This document shows, in pieces, positions 17,360 to 26,934 of a stretch of DNA of 45,592 nucleotides. Source of the stretch: Bifidobacterium breve (lineage in GTDB: Bacteria; Actinomycetota; Thermoleophilia; Solirubrobacterales; Solirubrobacteraceae); the NCBI GenBank assembly GCA_945901565.1, contig CAMDLG010000003.1, forward strand, positions 1 through 45,592, given 5' to 3'. The position numbers and the translations under genes are program-made. Position 1 is the first letter of the stretch. Each line of letters starts with the position of its first letter. Below the pieces are notes generated by a model. The model was not told the origin of the DNA. It ran no database searches and saw only the letters and a program-made list of their open reading frames with translations.

Positions 17360-18661
17360 TCAGCGCAGCGCAGCGATGTCGTCAAGGAAGTTCGGGTATG
17401 AAACCGCAGCAGCCTCAACGCCCTCTACCTCAACGCCTTCTCGTGACGCTAAACCTGCCACGACTCCGAGCATCGCGATGCGATGATCGCCTCCAGCCTC
17501 TACGTGGCCACCGCGCAGCGAGCCGCTGCCAACGACTACCAGGCCGTCATCGGTCGCCTCAGCCTCGCCCCCCAGATCATTGAGCGCCGTGACGACGGCG
17601 TCGATCCGGTCGGATTCCTTCAGCCTCAGTTCAGCAGCTCCCTCAATACGCGTTTCACCTTCAGCGAAGCAGGCCATCAGCGCGACAAGTGGCAGCTCAT
17701 CAACTGCGAGTGGTACCTCGTCTGCCTTGACAGTCGTCGGCTTCAGGGGCCCCGCAGTAACGTCGACGTCGCTGACCGGTTCATTCTGCGCGATCGCGCC
17801 ATCTTTGGAGCGTGTTTCAAGGTCGGTGATTATCACCGCGCCCATCCGCTTAGCGATCTCGATAAAACCACTGCGCGTCCAATTGACCGAACAGTTTTCT
17901 ACCAGCAAGCGTGAGCCCGGCACCAAGACGGCGGCGGCGATCGCGAAGGCCGCGGAGGAAGGATCGCTCGGAATGTCGAGTTGATCCGGAAGGCTCAGTT
18001 CGTCGGTCGGGAAGATCGTTATTTGGTCTCGCTCTCGCGAAATCTTTACGCCGGCGCCAGCCAAGAGACGCTCGGTGTGATCGCGGCTTGGCTGTGGCTC
18101 AGTGATTGTTGTCGGGCCTTCAGCGATCAACGCTGCAAGGCAGATGCAGGACTTGACTTGCGCACTGGCGACAGGCAGCAGATAGTCGATTCCAGTCAGC
18201 TTCTGACCATCGACCGTGAACGGAGCGAAGCGCTTCTCAGTAGCCGTAATCTCAGCGCCCATCAAGTGCAGCGGCTCGGCGATCCTGTCGATCGGCCGTC
18301 GGCGAATCGACGCGTCGCCATCGAGCTCAAAGCTCGACCCTTGCTGCCCAGCTAGCCAGCCAGGAAGAAGACGGATCAAGGTTCCTGCGTTGCCTACATC
18401 TATCGCCGCTTCTGGGACCTGCGCGTTGCGCAGCCCGGTGCCACGAATCATCAGCCCTTCGGAGCGACGCTCAACTAAAGCCCCCAACTGTGTGATCGCC
18501 TCAAGCGTTGAGAGCGTGTCGGCGGCGTCGAGGTAGTTCGTAATCAGTACTGGCTCGTCGGCCATCGCGGCGAGAATCGCTGCGCGGTGCGAGATCGACT
18601 TGTCTGCAGGGGCGGTCAGCCTTCCTTTGATCCGGGAGGCCGGCTCAACAAAGAGCTTCAC
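17360..18661 (-). CDS. aroA: 3-phosphoshikimate 1-carboxyvinyltransferase (EPSP synthase)
   Basis: ADKSISHRAAILAA, DVGNAGTLIRLLPG, LKESDRIDAV, DHRIAM; GTG start at 18661 overlapping tyrA stop by 4 bp. Confidence 0.95.
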   Translation of the reverse strand: MKLFVEPASRIKGRLTAPADKSISHRAAILAAMADEPVLITNYLDAADTLSTLEAITQLGALVERRSEGLMIRGTGLRNAQVPEAAIDVGNAGTLIRLLPGWLAGQQGSSFELDGDASIRRRPIDRIAEPLHLMGAEITATEKRFAPFTVDGQKLTGIDYLLPVASAQVKSCICLAALIAEGPTTITEPQPSRDHTERLLAGAGVKISRERDQITIFPTDELSLPDQLDIPSDPSSAAFAIAAAVLVPGSRLLVENCSVNWTRSGFIEIAKRMGAVIITDLETRSKDGAIAQNEPVSDVDVTAGPLKPTTVKADEVPLAVDELPLVALMACFAEGETRIEGAAELRLKESDRIDAVVTALNDLGGEAEATDDGLVVVGSGSLRGGHVEAGGDHRIAMLGVVAGLASREGVEVEGVEAAAVSYPNFLDDIAALR

Positions 18662-19707
18662 AGGACAGGCAGCCCGAGCTGGTCGAGGCATTCGCTCGCT
18701 GCAACCGCCGACCGCTCCGCGACCCACAGCGCGACAACGCCCTCCTGCCCGTCAGGTGAAGGACTGAGAGCCATGTCGACGATGTTGATGTCTGCCTCGC
18801 AGAGCCCTAGAGCGATCTGCGCCAAGACACCGGGACGATTTGGAACGGGCACGCGTAGCTCGCTCAGGATGCCGCCGGACAGCCCGGCCTCAGTTAGCGC
18901 TTCGCGGCGCTCCGCAGCGAGAATCTGCCACTCCGTCAGCCATCCCGCGTCACCGCCGCTGATCGCAGCGCGCGCAGCCGTCAGGCGCTCTATTGCTCCG
19001 TCTAACTCTTCAACCAGGGCCGCCCCGTTGGCGAGATAGATCGCCGTCCACATCTCCGGGTTGGCACCGGCAACGCGGGTCGCATCACGGAAGCTTGGAC
19101 CGGTCACTGGGATCTTGCGTTCCTCGAGCGCAGCATCGGCCTGCAGAACGAGCACGTTGGCAAGAACGTGCGGCAGCTGTGAGACGGCGGCCATCATCCG
19201 GTCATGATCATCAACGCCGACGATCGTTGGCTTGGCGCCGATTGCGCTGAGGAGATTGTGAACACGCTCAAGCATCACGCCGCTGGTGATCTCGGTCGGA
19301 GTTAGGTACCAGGTCGCCTCATCGAAGAGGTCTTCACGCGCGTTGACGACGCCCGAGTTTGCGCTGCCGGCAAGCGGATGGCCGCCGACGAACCGCTGAT
19401 CGGGCGCGGCAGCGTCTACTACCGGCCTCTTGATCGACCCAACGTCGGTGATTGCGCAGTCAAGCGGCGCAGCCGCCAAGACCTGCTCGGTTACCTCAAT
19501 CAAACGATCGGCTGGAACCGCGACTACGACGACATCGGCGCCGGCAAGTGACGCTTCTAGGCCCGGACAGGCTTCATCTATTAGCTCTAGCTCGAGTGCT
19601 TGGTCGGCCTCGGGGCCCACTCCTCGAACGTGGGCCCCGGCGCGGCGCCGAGCGGCAGAGGCAAAAGAGCCGCCGATCAGGCCGACACCGACGACCGTGA
19701 GCTTCAA
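18658..19707 (-). CDS. tyrA: prephenate dehydrogenase with C-terminal ACT domain
   Basis: 349 aa; VVGVGLIGGSFA, VGGHPLAGSANSGV, C-terminal RVPVPNRPGVLAQIALGLCEADINIVDMALS. Confidence 0.93.
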   Translation of the reverse strand: MKLTVVGVGLIGGSFASAARRRAGAHVRGVGPEADQALELELIDEACPGLEASLAGADVVVVAVPADRLIEVTEQVLAAAPLDCAITDVGSIKRPVVDAAAPDQRFVGGHPLAGSANSGVVNAREDLFDEATWYLTPTEITSGVMLERVHNLLSAIGAKPTIVGVDDHDRMMAAVSQLPHVLANVLVLQADAALEERKIPVTGPSFRDATRVAGANPEMWTAIYLANGAALVEELDGAIERLTAARAAISGGDAGWLTEWQILAAERREALTEAGLSGGILSELRVPVPNRPGVLAQIALGLCEADINIVDMALSPSPDGQEGVVALWVAERSAVAASECLDQLGLPVL

Positions 19708-20756
19708 GCCGAGCGCGCCTGAGTTTTGAGGAAGGACGCTTTGCCAGCCAGCTGCGCGGCCTGATCGACGGCCTGCGCGTACTGATCGAATTCCTCGCTC
19801 CGAAGTGCCTGCGGCCCGTCGCAGATCGCTGCCTCCGGCTCAGGGTGGACTTCGACGATGATCCCGTCCGCCCCGACAGCGGCTGCGGCCAGCGAGAGTG
19901 GCTGGACGAGCACGCGTCGGCCTGCCGCGTGGCTTGGGTCGACGACGACCGGTAGGTGCGTCATCTCCTTGAGGACTGGGACGGCCATCAGATCGAGCGT
20001 GAATCGGTACGCGGTCTCGAATGTGCGGATGCCGCGCTCGCAGAGGATTACTTGCTCGTTGCCCTCTTTGAGGATGTACTCGGCGGCCATCACAAACTCC
20101 TCGAGCGTCGCTGAGAGGCCTCGCTTCAGCAGCACTGGGCGGCCGGCGCGACCAAGCTCGGTCAGCAGGCCGTAGTTCTGCATGTTGCGGGCGCCAACTT
20201 GGATCAGGTCGGCAACTTCGAGGACCGGCTCAATGTCGCGCGCATCCATCAGCTCAGTGACGATTGGCAGACCGCTCTGCTCGCGCGCTTCGGCCAGCAG
20301 CTTCAGCCCTTCTTCGCCGAGCCCTTGGAATGAGTACGGCGAAGTACGCGGCTTGTAGGCACCGCCGCGCAGCATCGATGCGCCGGAGTTCTTCACCAGC
20401 TCGGCGGTATCGAGCAGCTGGTCGCGAGACTCAACGGTGCATGGTCCAGCGATCAGAGCGAAGTTATCGCCGCCAATTTTGGCTCCGCCGATGTCAAATA
20501 CCGAGGCTTCCCCGTGACGGGCCTCCAAGGCCGCGAGCTTGTATGGCTTGAGGATCGGGACGATCTTGCTGACTCCAGCCAATGCGCCTAGCTCTAGTTC
20601 GCTGACTCGCAGCTCAGTGTCGGCGTCGCCGATCGCACCGATTAGCGTCAGTTCGGCGCCGCGGCTTGGGTGCGCAGTGCCGCCGACCGACTCAATCCGG
20701 TCGATCACTGCTTGCACTTCGTCCTCTGTGGCCCCGGGGCTCATCACGACTAGCAT
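19704..20756 (-). CDS. aroF: 3-deoxy-7-phosphoheptulonate synthase (type I beta, N-terminal ferredoxin-like regulatory domain)
   Basis: 350 aa; [74 protein letters not shown]. Confidence 0.95.
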   Translation of the reverse strand: MLVVMSPGATEDEVQAVIDRIESVGGTAHPSRGAELTLIGAIGDADTELRVSELELGALAGVSKIVPILKPYKLAALEARHGEASVFDIGGAKIGGDNFALIAGPCTVESRDQLLDTAELVKNSGASMLRGGAYKPRTSPYSFQGLGEEGLKLLAEAREQSGLPIVTELMDARDIEPVLEVADLIQVGARNMQNYGLLTELGRAGRPVLLKRGLSATLEEFVMAAEYILKEGNEQVILCERGIRTFETAYRFTLDLMAVPVLKEMTHLPVVVDPSHAAGRRVLVQPLSLAAAAVGADGIIVEVHPEPEAAICDGPQALRSEEFDQYAQAVDQAAQLAGKASFLKTQARSA

Positions 20757-20812
20757 GCGAGCAACTTTAGCGGGCGCGCTTCGCTTCGGAGCGCAGTGGA
20801 TGACCGATTGCG

Positions 20813-21178
20813 CTACTGGGCGCCGGAGATGTCGCTACGCAGGCTCTGAGCTTCGCGCAGATAGACGTGCTGGGCGTCGTGGTGATCGGCGGCCCGGTAA
20901 TGCACCAGCGCTCTGATGACACGCTCCATCGAACCCGGTACAGCGATCTCACGAACGCAGAGCAGCGGCACTTGGTCAAGCCCCATCTCGCGTGCTGCAA
21001 CTGCTGGAAACTCGGCGTTTAGGTCATCGGTCATCGAGAGGATGCAGCTGACGATGTCGCCTTGAGCGAGACCATTGCGCTCGAGCAACGCTTCGAGCAG
21101 CTCACGGGTCGCGCTAAGAATCGCTTCGCGCTGATTACTCTCAACCGTTATTGCCCCGCGTAGGCCGTAGATGTTCAT
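20813..21178 (-). CDS. aroH: monofunctional chorismate mutase, AroH type
   Basis: MNIYGLRGAITVESNQREAILSATRELLEALLERNGL...SMTDDLNAEFPAVAARE...VPLLCVREIAVPGSM; start set at ATG 21178. Confidence 0.94.
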   Translation of the reverse strand: MNIYGLRGAITVESNQREAILSATRELLEALLERNGLAQGDIVSCILSMTDDLNAEFPAVAAREMGLDQVPLLCVREIAVPGSMERVIRALVHYRAADHHDAQHVYLREAQSLRSDISGAQ

Positions 21179-21197
21179 CGTTGTCCAATCATGCCAC

Positions 21198-21917
21198 TCA
21201 ATCCTGACTTGTGGGTTCGAGCAACGATTCAATCTCCGCCAAGTTGAGCCTGCGTGAACTGCCTTCGGCTAGAGGTCCTAGCTCAAGTGAGCCAAAGGCA
21301 ATTCTCTTGAGGTCGCGAACCGGGTGACCGACTGCCTCGCACATCCGCCTCACTTGCCTCTTGCGTCCCTCGTGGATCGTCAGCTCAATGTGGCCTGCAG
21401 CGATCTGCCTGACCTTCGCTGGCGCGGTCTTCCCATCTTCCAGCACGAGTCCCTCTCGGAGCGCCGTTAAGGCGCGCTCGCTCAACGCGCCTCCTGAGAC
21501 GCGCGCGATGTAGCGCTTTGGCACTTCAAAGCTTGGGTGTGTCAAGCGGTGGGCTAGATCGCCATCGTCGGTCAGCAAAATCAGACCAGTCGAATCGACG
21601 TCAAGCCGCCCGACTGGGTATAGGCGGCGTGAGCTCGCAGCGCCGCTGCGGACCATCTCGACAACGGTCGGCCTTCCGTGCGTGTCAGCGGCCGTTGAAA
21701 CGACCCCAGGCGGCTTGTTGAGTGCGTATACGACTCGGATCTCGGGACCGCTGCCGACTCGTTCCCCATCAAAGAGGATTTTGTTGCGCGAATCGACGTC
21801 CAATGCAGGATCGAGCACGACCGCACCGTCGACGCTGATTCGCCCACCGGCGACCAGCACTTCGCTGCCGCGGCGCGAGGCAATTCCTGCGTGGGCTAAA
21901 TACTTGCCAAGTCTCAT
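21198..21917 (-). CDS. 23S rRNA pseudouridine synthase, RluB/RsuA family
   Basis: 239 aa; S4 domain MRLGKYLAHAGIASRRGSEVLVAGGRISVDG, catalytic YPVGRLDVDSTGLILLTDDGDLAHRLTHPS, EGRKRQVRRM. Confidence 0.94.
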   Translation of the reverse strand: MRLGKYLAHAGIASRRGSEVLVAGGRISVDGAVVLDPALDVDSRNKILFDGERVGSGPEIRVVYALNKPPGVVSTAADTHGRPTVVEMVRSGAASSRRLYPVGRLDVDSTGLILLTDDGDLAHRLTHPSFEVPKRYIARVSGGALSERALTALREGLVLEDGKTAPAKVRQIAAGHIELTIHEGRKRQVRRMCEAVGHPVRDLKRIAFGSLELGPLAEGSSRRLNLAEIESLLEPTSQD

Positions 21918-21942
21918 CGTCTTGCTGCCACGATAGGGGGCG

Positions 21943-22932
21943 ATGGATCTAGAACTGTTACGTACGACCCTCGAGGCGGCCGGCGAGCCGAGCTACCGCT
22001 ACGACCAGGCTTGGGCCTGGCAGGCCCGCGGCGCCGAAGACTGGGAGGCGATGAGCGACCTGCCGGCGCCGCTGCGCGAGAAGTTGAACGAGCAAGTCCC
22101 GTTTTCGACTTTAACTGTCGAGAACGAAGCAGTCTCGAAAGACGGCACGATCAAGGTCCTCTTCACGACCGCCGATCGCCGCCCAGTCGAAGCGGTGCTG
22201 ATGAGCTACCGCGACGGACGCCGCTCAATCTGCCTCTCCTCGCAGTCCGGCTGCCCGTTGACCTGCAGCTTCTGCGCTACAGGCGCAATGAAGTTTGGTC
22301 GCAACCTGACGAGCGCAGAGATAATCGACCAAGCGCTCCACTTCCGCCGCCTTGGTGATGTCAACCACTGCGTCTTCATGGGGATGGGCGAACCGATGAT
22401 GAACCTAGAGAGCGTCCTTGAGGCTTGCGCGTTGCTGCCGGACTTAGGGATCACGAACCGTCGCACAGCGATCTCTACGGTTGGCTGGGCGCCCGGCATC
22501 GACGAACTCGCCGCCCAGTCGCGACCGATGCGCTTGGCGCTGTCGCTGCATGCCCCAAACGACGCGCTGCGCAGCGAGATCATGGCGGTCAACGACCGCT
22601 ATTCGATCGAAGAGGTCCTAGCAGCGTGTGACCGCCACTACGAGGCCCGGCGACGGATGACGTTCATCGAATACGTGATGCTGTCCGGCGTAAACGACCG
22701 CTATGAGCACGCGGTCGAGCTGGCCGCGCTGCTCGACGCGAAGCGCTACAAGATCAACTTGATCCCTTACAACCCGAGCGGATCTCCGTACGAGGGCTCG
22801 TCGCGAGCGGCGATCGACGCATTCCAGAAGACACTTGAGGCCGAGGGAATCGGTGCAACGGTGCGCCTCACGCGTGGCCAGGACATCGCTGCGGCCTGCG
22901 GTCAGTTGGCGGCCAACGCGCTGGCCGGCTGA
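21943..22932 (+). CDS. rlmN: dual-specificity 23S rRNA/tRNA adenine C2 methyltransferase (radical SAM)
   Basis: 329 aa; CLSSQSGCPLTCSFCATGAMKFGRNLTSAEI, FMGMGEPMMN, IDELAAQ...LALSLHAPNDALR; SD AGGGGG before ATG. Confidence 0.95.
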   Translation: MDLELLRTTLEAAGEPSYRYDQAWAWQARGAEDWEAMSDLPAPLREKLNEQVPFSTLTVENEAVSKDGTIKVLFTTADRRPVEAVLMSYRDGRRSICLSSQSGCPLTCSFCATGAMKFGRNLTSAEIIDQALHFRRLGDVNHCVFMGMGEPMMNLESVLEACALLPDLGITNRRTAISTVGWAPGIDELAAQSRPMRLALSLHAPNDALRSEIMAVNDRYSIEEVLAACDRHYEARRRMTFIEYVMLSGVNDRYEHAVELAALLDAKRYKINLIPYNPSGSPYEGSSRAAIDAFQKTLEAEGIGATVRLTRGQDIAAACGQLAANALAG

Positions 22933-23555
22933 GCCGAGCCATCGCTGGGTAGCGGCTGCTGCTCGTTCCTTTCAACGGTCGGAGCCTCACCAAGCCGTGC
23001 GCCGCCAGCCGCAAGCAACCGCTCACGGATGTCGCTCTGCTCTTCGGGGCTTGGATCCCACTCTGAGATCGGTGGCAGATCATCGATAGAGCTGAGTCCG
23101 AAGAGCCGCAGGAAAAGGTCTGTCGTGCGAAAGCAGATCGCGCCGTATTGCGATCGGCCGGCTTCGTCGATCAGTCCACGCTCGAGTAGCGTGCCGCTTG
23201 CTGAATCAGCGCTGACACCACGGATCCTGGTGATCTCAGGCCTTGATACCGGCTGCAGGTAGGCGACGATCGCCAGCGTTTCAGCCTGAGCCGGCGTCAG
23301 CGGTGGGGTCCGAGGCTTCGACAGCAGACGGCGCGCCGCGTCCTCACTCTCCGGAGTGCTCGCGAGCGCGTATCCACCGGCGACCTGCTTGAGCACGAGT
23401 CCCCTCTCTCCTTCAGCCCAGGCTTCGCGGAGCTCATCGAGCGCCGCGTCGACCTCTTCACGGTCGCAGCAGATCGCTTCCGCCAGATCGTCCTCGTTGA
23501 CCGGCTCGGGGCTTAGGAAGAGCAGTGCTTCGATCATCTTCGCGACGGGGCTCAT
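22902..23555 (-). CDS. scpB: segregation and condensation protein B
   Basis: MSPVAKMIEALLFLSPEPVNEDDLAEAI...LTPAQAETLAIVAYLQPVSRPEITRIRGVSADS; start ATG 23555 gives 4-bp overlap with scpA. Confidence 0.94.
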   Translation of the reverse strand: MSPVAKMIEALLFLSPEPVNEDDLAEAICCDREEVDAALDELREAWAEGERGLVLKQVAGGYALASTPESEDAARRLLSKPRTPPLTPAQAETLAIVAYLQPVSRPEITRIRGVSADSASGTLLERGLIDEAGRSQYGAICFRTTDLFLRLFGLSSIDDLPPISEWDPSPEEQSDIRERLLAAGGARLGEAPTVERNEQQPLPSDGSAQPASALAAN

Positions 23556-24313
23556 GCCGCTCCTTCTACTAGATATGGAGGTTGCTGATCGGCAACAGCG
23601 GAGATCGTGATCGGCGCGAACGGCGCAGCCTGTTGCCATGTCGCCTCGCCCTGCTTGTACAGCTCAAGTAGGGCGAATAAGGTAACCGCAATAGTCATCC
23701 TGTCAGCGCCCGCGACGGCATCGTCGAATGAGCAACCACCTCGCAGCAGCAAGGTCCGCAGGTGCGCCAAGCGTGCTGGCACTGTGACCGTTGACACGCG
23801 AAGGTGTGCGAGCGAGATCTGCGGTGGCGTGCGAAGCAGCCCTCCGATCGCCTCACCTAGCTGACTGGCCGCGTAGACCTTCTCGGCTCGCTCTAACGTG
23901 ACGCGGCTAACAAAACTCGGTAGCGGTGCTTCGCGGTAGTAGTGGCCGCGCTGAGAGCCGAGCAGGTCGGCGAGATATTCCGATGCTTGCCGGTAGCGGC
24001 GCGCGTCGAGCATTCTGGCGAGTAGCTCTTCAGCAGCTTCGCCCGGTTCGAGGTCGCCAAGCTCGTCGTCCTCCCCGGCCGAGAGCATCAGCCGCGATTT
24101 CAACTCGAGCAGAGCGGCGATCAGGACGATGAACTCCGTCGCCATCTCCAGGTCGAGCTCGCCGCGCGCTTCGAGCAGATCGATGTATGAGACAACGATC
24201 TCAGCAAGCTGCAACTCGAGTAGATCCACTTCCTCACGCAGGATTAGCGTCAGTAACAGATCGAATGGTCCGGTGAAGAGCTCTAGGTCCAGCTCAATAT
24301 CGGCGGCAATCAC
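23552..24313 (-). CDS. scpA: segregation and condensation protein A
   Basis: 253 aa; LELFTGPFDLLLTLILREEVDLLELQLAEIVVSYIDLLE, VVLIALLELKSRLML-like (FIVLIAALLELKSRLMLS). Confidence 0.94.
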   Translation of the reverse strand: MIAADIELDLELFTGPFDLLLTLILREEVDLLELQLAEIVVSYIDLLEARGELDLEMATEFIVLIAALLELKSRLMLSAGEDDELGDLEPGEAAEELLARMLDARRYRQASEYLADLLGSQRGHYYREAPLPSFVSRVTLERAEKVYAASQLGEAIGGLLRTPPQISLAHLRVSTVTVPARLAHLRTLLLRGGCSFDDAVAGADRMTIAVTLFALLELYKQGEATWQQAAPFAPITISAVADQQPPYLVEGAA

Positions 24314-25464
24314 GGCTCAGAACGTACAGCTGCGATCGGTCGTCGCGTGAACATCAGCGCGCCGACGAGCGCACAGGCAGCGGCCGCCAACGCATACGCG
24401 AGTAGATCGCCGCCAAATGCTGCAAGCGCGCCGCCAGCCGTTGCTCCTGCCCCCATCGCCAGCGACCACGTGCTGTTTTGCAGAGCGAATGCCCAGCCTT
24501 GGTCCACTTCTACGCGCTCGGCCGCCAACGACACCAACTTTCCGGCCGGCACCCAAAGGACGCCGATCGCCGCGGAGCAAGAGATCAGCACCAGCGCTAG
24601 CGCCAGCACGGTGGTCGGGAAGTAGAGAGCGACTAGCAAGATTGCAGCGAGGAACATGCCGCTGCGGACGATTAGCAGGACTCCGATGCGGTCTGTCATT
24701 CGGCCAACGATTGGACTTACGACGGCCTCGAACGTGCCGGCGACGAAGAAGATCAGTCCAATCAGCTCAGCACTTGCTCCGAGCGTGCTGAGACTGAGCG
24801 GAGCAAGGACCTCGATCACTCCGAAGGCCATCGACGGGATTATGAAGATCATCAGAGCGAAGAGGTAACGAGAACTGCGCAGTAGAGCCAGCGGCGATCC
24901 GCTGCTCGTCTCCTCGTCGACGTGCGGCTCGGGCGTACCAAGTGCAACAACGGCGATTACGCCTGCCGCCAAGGCCGTCGCCGCGAACGCGGGGCCGCGT
25001 CCAATCAAGTGTGCGACCGACCCTAGGACGGGCCCAAGCTGGGCACCGACGACGCCCGCACCGATCCCGATTCCTAGCGCCTCACCGCGCCGCTCTCGGC
25101 TTGTGCCCTGGACGAGCCAAGCCAGACCTGCCGTCCATGAGGCGGCACCGCCGATGCCTTGGAGAAGACGGCCAAGGTAGAGCAGCTCAATCGTCTGCGC
25201 GAACGCGAATACCAATCCCGCGGCGGCCATCACGGCGAGAGATACCAATACGGTCGGCCTCGGTCCGTAGCGCGAGGTTGCCCAGCCAGCAGGAACCGCG
25301 CCGAGAAAACTACCTATCGCGTAGATCCCAACGAGTAGGCCGGCACCGCCCTTATCGAGGCCAAACTCAATCGAAAGAGACGGCAGCAGCGGAGCCAGCG
25401 CGGCGTAGAAGAGCGTGTCGAATAGGACTACCGAACCGACGAGGATTAGAAGTCGGCGGTTCAT
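24310..25464 (-). CDS. MFS transporter
   Basis: 384 aa, about 12 TM; VLFDTLFYAALAPLLPSLSIEFGLDKGGAGLLVGIYAIGSFLGAVPAGWATSRYGPRPTVL, GRLLQGIGGAASWTAGLAWL. Confidence 0.9.
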   Translation of the reverse strand: MNRRLLILVGSVVLFDTLFYAALAPLLPSLSIEFGLDKGGAGLLVGIYAIGSFLGAVPAGWATSRYGPRPTVLVSLAVMAAAGLVFAFAQTIELLYLGRLLQGIGGAASWTAGLAWLVQGTSRERRGEALGIGIGAGVVGAQLGPVLGSVAHLIGRGPAFAATALAAGVIAVVALGTPEPHVDEETSSGSPLALLRSSRYLFALMIFIIPSMAFGVIEVLAPLSLSTLGASAELIGLIFFVAGTFEAVVSPIVGRMTDRIGVLLIVRSGMFLAAILLVALYFPTTVLALALVLISCSAAIGVLWVPAGKLVSLAAERVEVDQGWAFALQNSTWSLAMGAGATAGGALAAFGGDLLAYALAAAACALVGALMFTRRPIAAVRSEP

Positions 25465-25467
25465 TGG

Positions 25468-26487
25468 TCAGCCGACAGGGCCGACGCCCATCGCGCTCCG
25501 CACATCGGCCAGCGTCGCTGCGGCGATCTCCCTAGCTTGCTCTGCGCCCCGTAGAAGCGATTCTTCCAAGGCCTGCTCGTCGGCGCGGATCAACTCGTAT
25601 CGCTCACGCACCGGCGCAAGCATCTCGATCACTGCATCACTGACAGCCGACTTGAGGTCGCCGTAACCACGAGCGTCTGCGAGCTCGGCGGCGGCCTCGT
25701 CTGGGCTGATCGCCTTGCAGGCGGCGAGGATCTCGAGCAGGTTTGTAACTCCCCGCTTGTCTGGGTCGCAGGCGATCCGCGGTGGATCGTCCGAATCGGT
25801 CACCGCCCGGTTAAGTTTCCGCTTAATCAGCTCGGGCTCATCTAGCACGTAGATCGTCCCCTCCTCGGACGCTGCCGTGGTTGACATCTTCGACTCGGGG
25901 TCTTGGAGATCCATGATCCGTGCACCAACCTCGGGGATCCGATGCTCTGGCGAGATCAGTAACTCACGGCCGTCTCCGAAGCGGGCATTGAAGCGCTCCG
26001 CGATGTCGCGCATCAATTCGATGTGTTGGCGCTGATCTTCACCAACCGGTACTTCGTCGCAGCGATAGGCAAGCACATCGGCGGCCTGCAAGACCGGATA
26101 AAAGAAGAGTCCGGCTGATACCAGTTCACGCTGAGTTTCGGACTTCTCCTTGAACTGATGCATACGGTTTAGATCACCGTGCGCCGTGACCGAAGCCAGC
26201 AGCCAACAGAGCTCCGTCTGCTCAGGCACGTCGGACTGACGGAAGAGGATGCAGCTAGCCGGATCGAGCCCGGCAGCGATTAGCAAGGCCGCTGTGTCGT
26301 ATGTGCGCTGGCGAAGCTCGGCCGGGTCGTAGGCGACCGTAATGGCGTGCAGGTCAACGATGCAGAAGATCGCGAGGCCGCCGCCGAGAGCAGCGCGTTG
26401 TTGGCCGTCCACGTATTGGCGGATTGCCCCGATGTAGTTGCCTAGATGCTTACGGCCTGTCGGCTGGATGCCAGAGAAGATGCGCAT
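25468..26487 (-). CDS. trpS: tryptophanyl-tRNA synthetase
   Basis: 339 aa; MRIFSGIQPTGRKHLGNYIGAI, KMSTTAASEEGTIYVLDEPELIKRKLNRAVTDS (KMSxS-like). Confidence 0.95.
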   Translation of the reverse strand: MRIFSGIQPTGRKHLGNYIGAIRQYVDGQQRAALGGGLAIFCIVDLHAITVAYDPAELRQRTYDTAALLIAAGLDPASCILFRQSDVPEQTELCWLLASVTAHGDLNRMHQFKEKSETQRELVSAGLFFYPVLQAADVLAYRCDEVPVGEDQRQHIELMRDIAERFNARFGDGRELLISPEHRIPEVGARIMDLQDPESKMSTTAASEEGTIYVLDEPELIKRKLNRAVTDSDDPPRIACDPDKRGVTNLLEILAACKAISPDEAAAELADARGYGDLKSAVSDAVIEMLAPVRERYELIRADEQALEESLLRGAEQAREIAAATLADVRSAMGVGPVG

Positions 26488-26532
26488 GTAGGTCGAGGCT
26501 ACCGCGAGATCGGACGGTCGTGGCTCTCTCGC

Positions 26533-26919
26533 TCAGCTGAGCGATGCTTGATAGGCGTCGCAGTCGAGCAGCCCTGCTAGCTCAGCGCCGTCACCAGGCT
26601 GGACTTTCAGCAGCCATCCAGCGCCGTAAGGATCGTCGTTGATCGGTTCGGGAGACCCCTCCAACGCCGTGTTGACCTCAATCACTCTGCCGCTTATCGG
26701 AGCGATCACTTCGCTGACGGCCTTCAGTGATTCCAGCTCCCCCGCCGACTCCCCTGCTGAGATCTCAGCGCCTACCTGCGGGGGGTCGAAGAAGATGACT
26801 TCGCCGAGGGCATCTTGAGCGAACCAACTGATGCCGATCGTTGCAACCTCGCCATCGACCGACACCCAGGCATGTTCTGGGTGGTACTTCAGTTGGTCGG
26901 GGAAGTGCGCGTCGACCAT
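26533..26919 (-). CDS. gcvH: glycine cleavage H-like (lipoyl carrier) protein
   Basis: 128 aa; YHPEHAWVSVDGEVATIGISWFAQDALGEVIFFDPPQVG, lipoyl site ELESLKAVSEVIAPISGRVIEVN, GAGWLLKV. Confidence 0.94.
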   Translation of the reverse strand: MVDAHFPDQLKYHPEHAWVSVDGEVATIGISWFAQDALGEVIFFDPPQVGAEISAGESAGELESLKAVSEVIAPISGRVIEVNTALEGSPEPINDDPYGAGWLLKVQPGDGAELAGLLDCDAYQASLS

Positions 26920-26934
26920 TTGCGTTTTAGGCGA

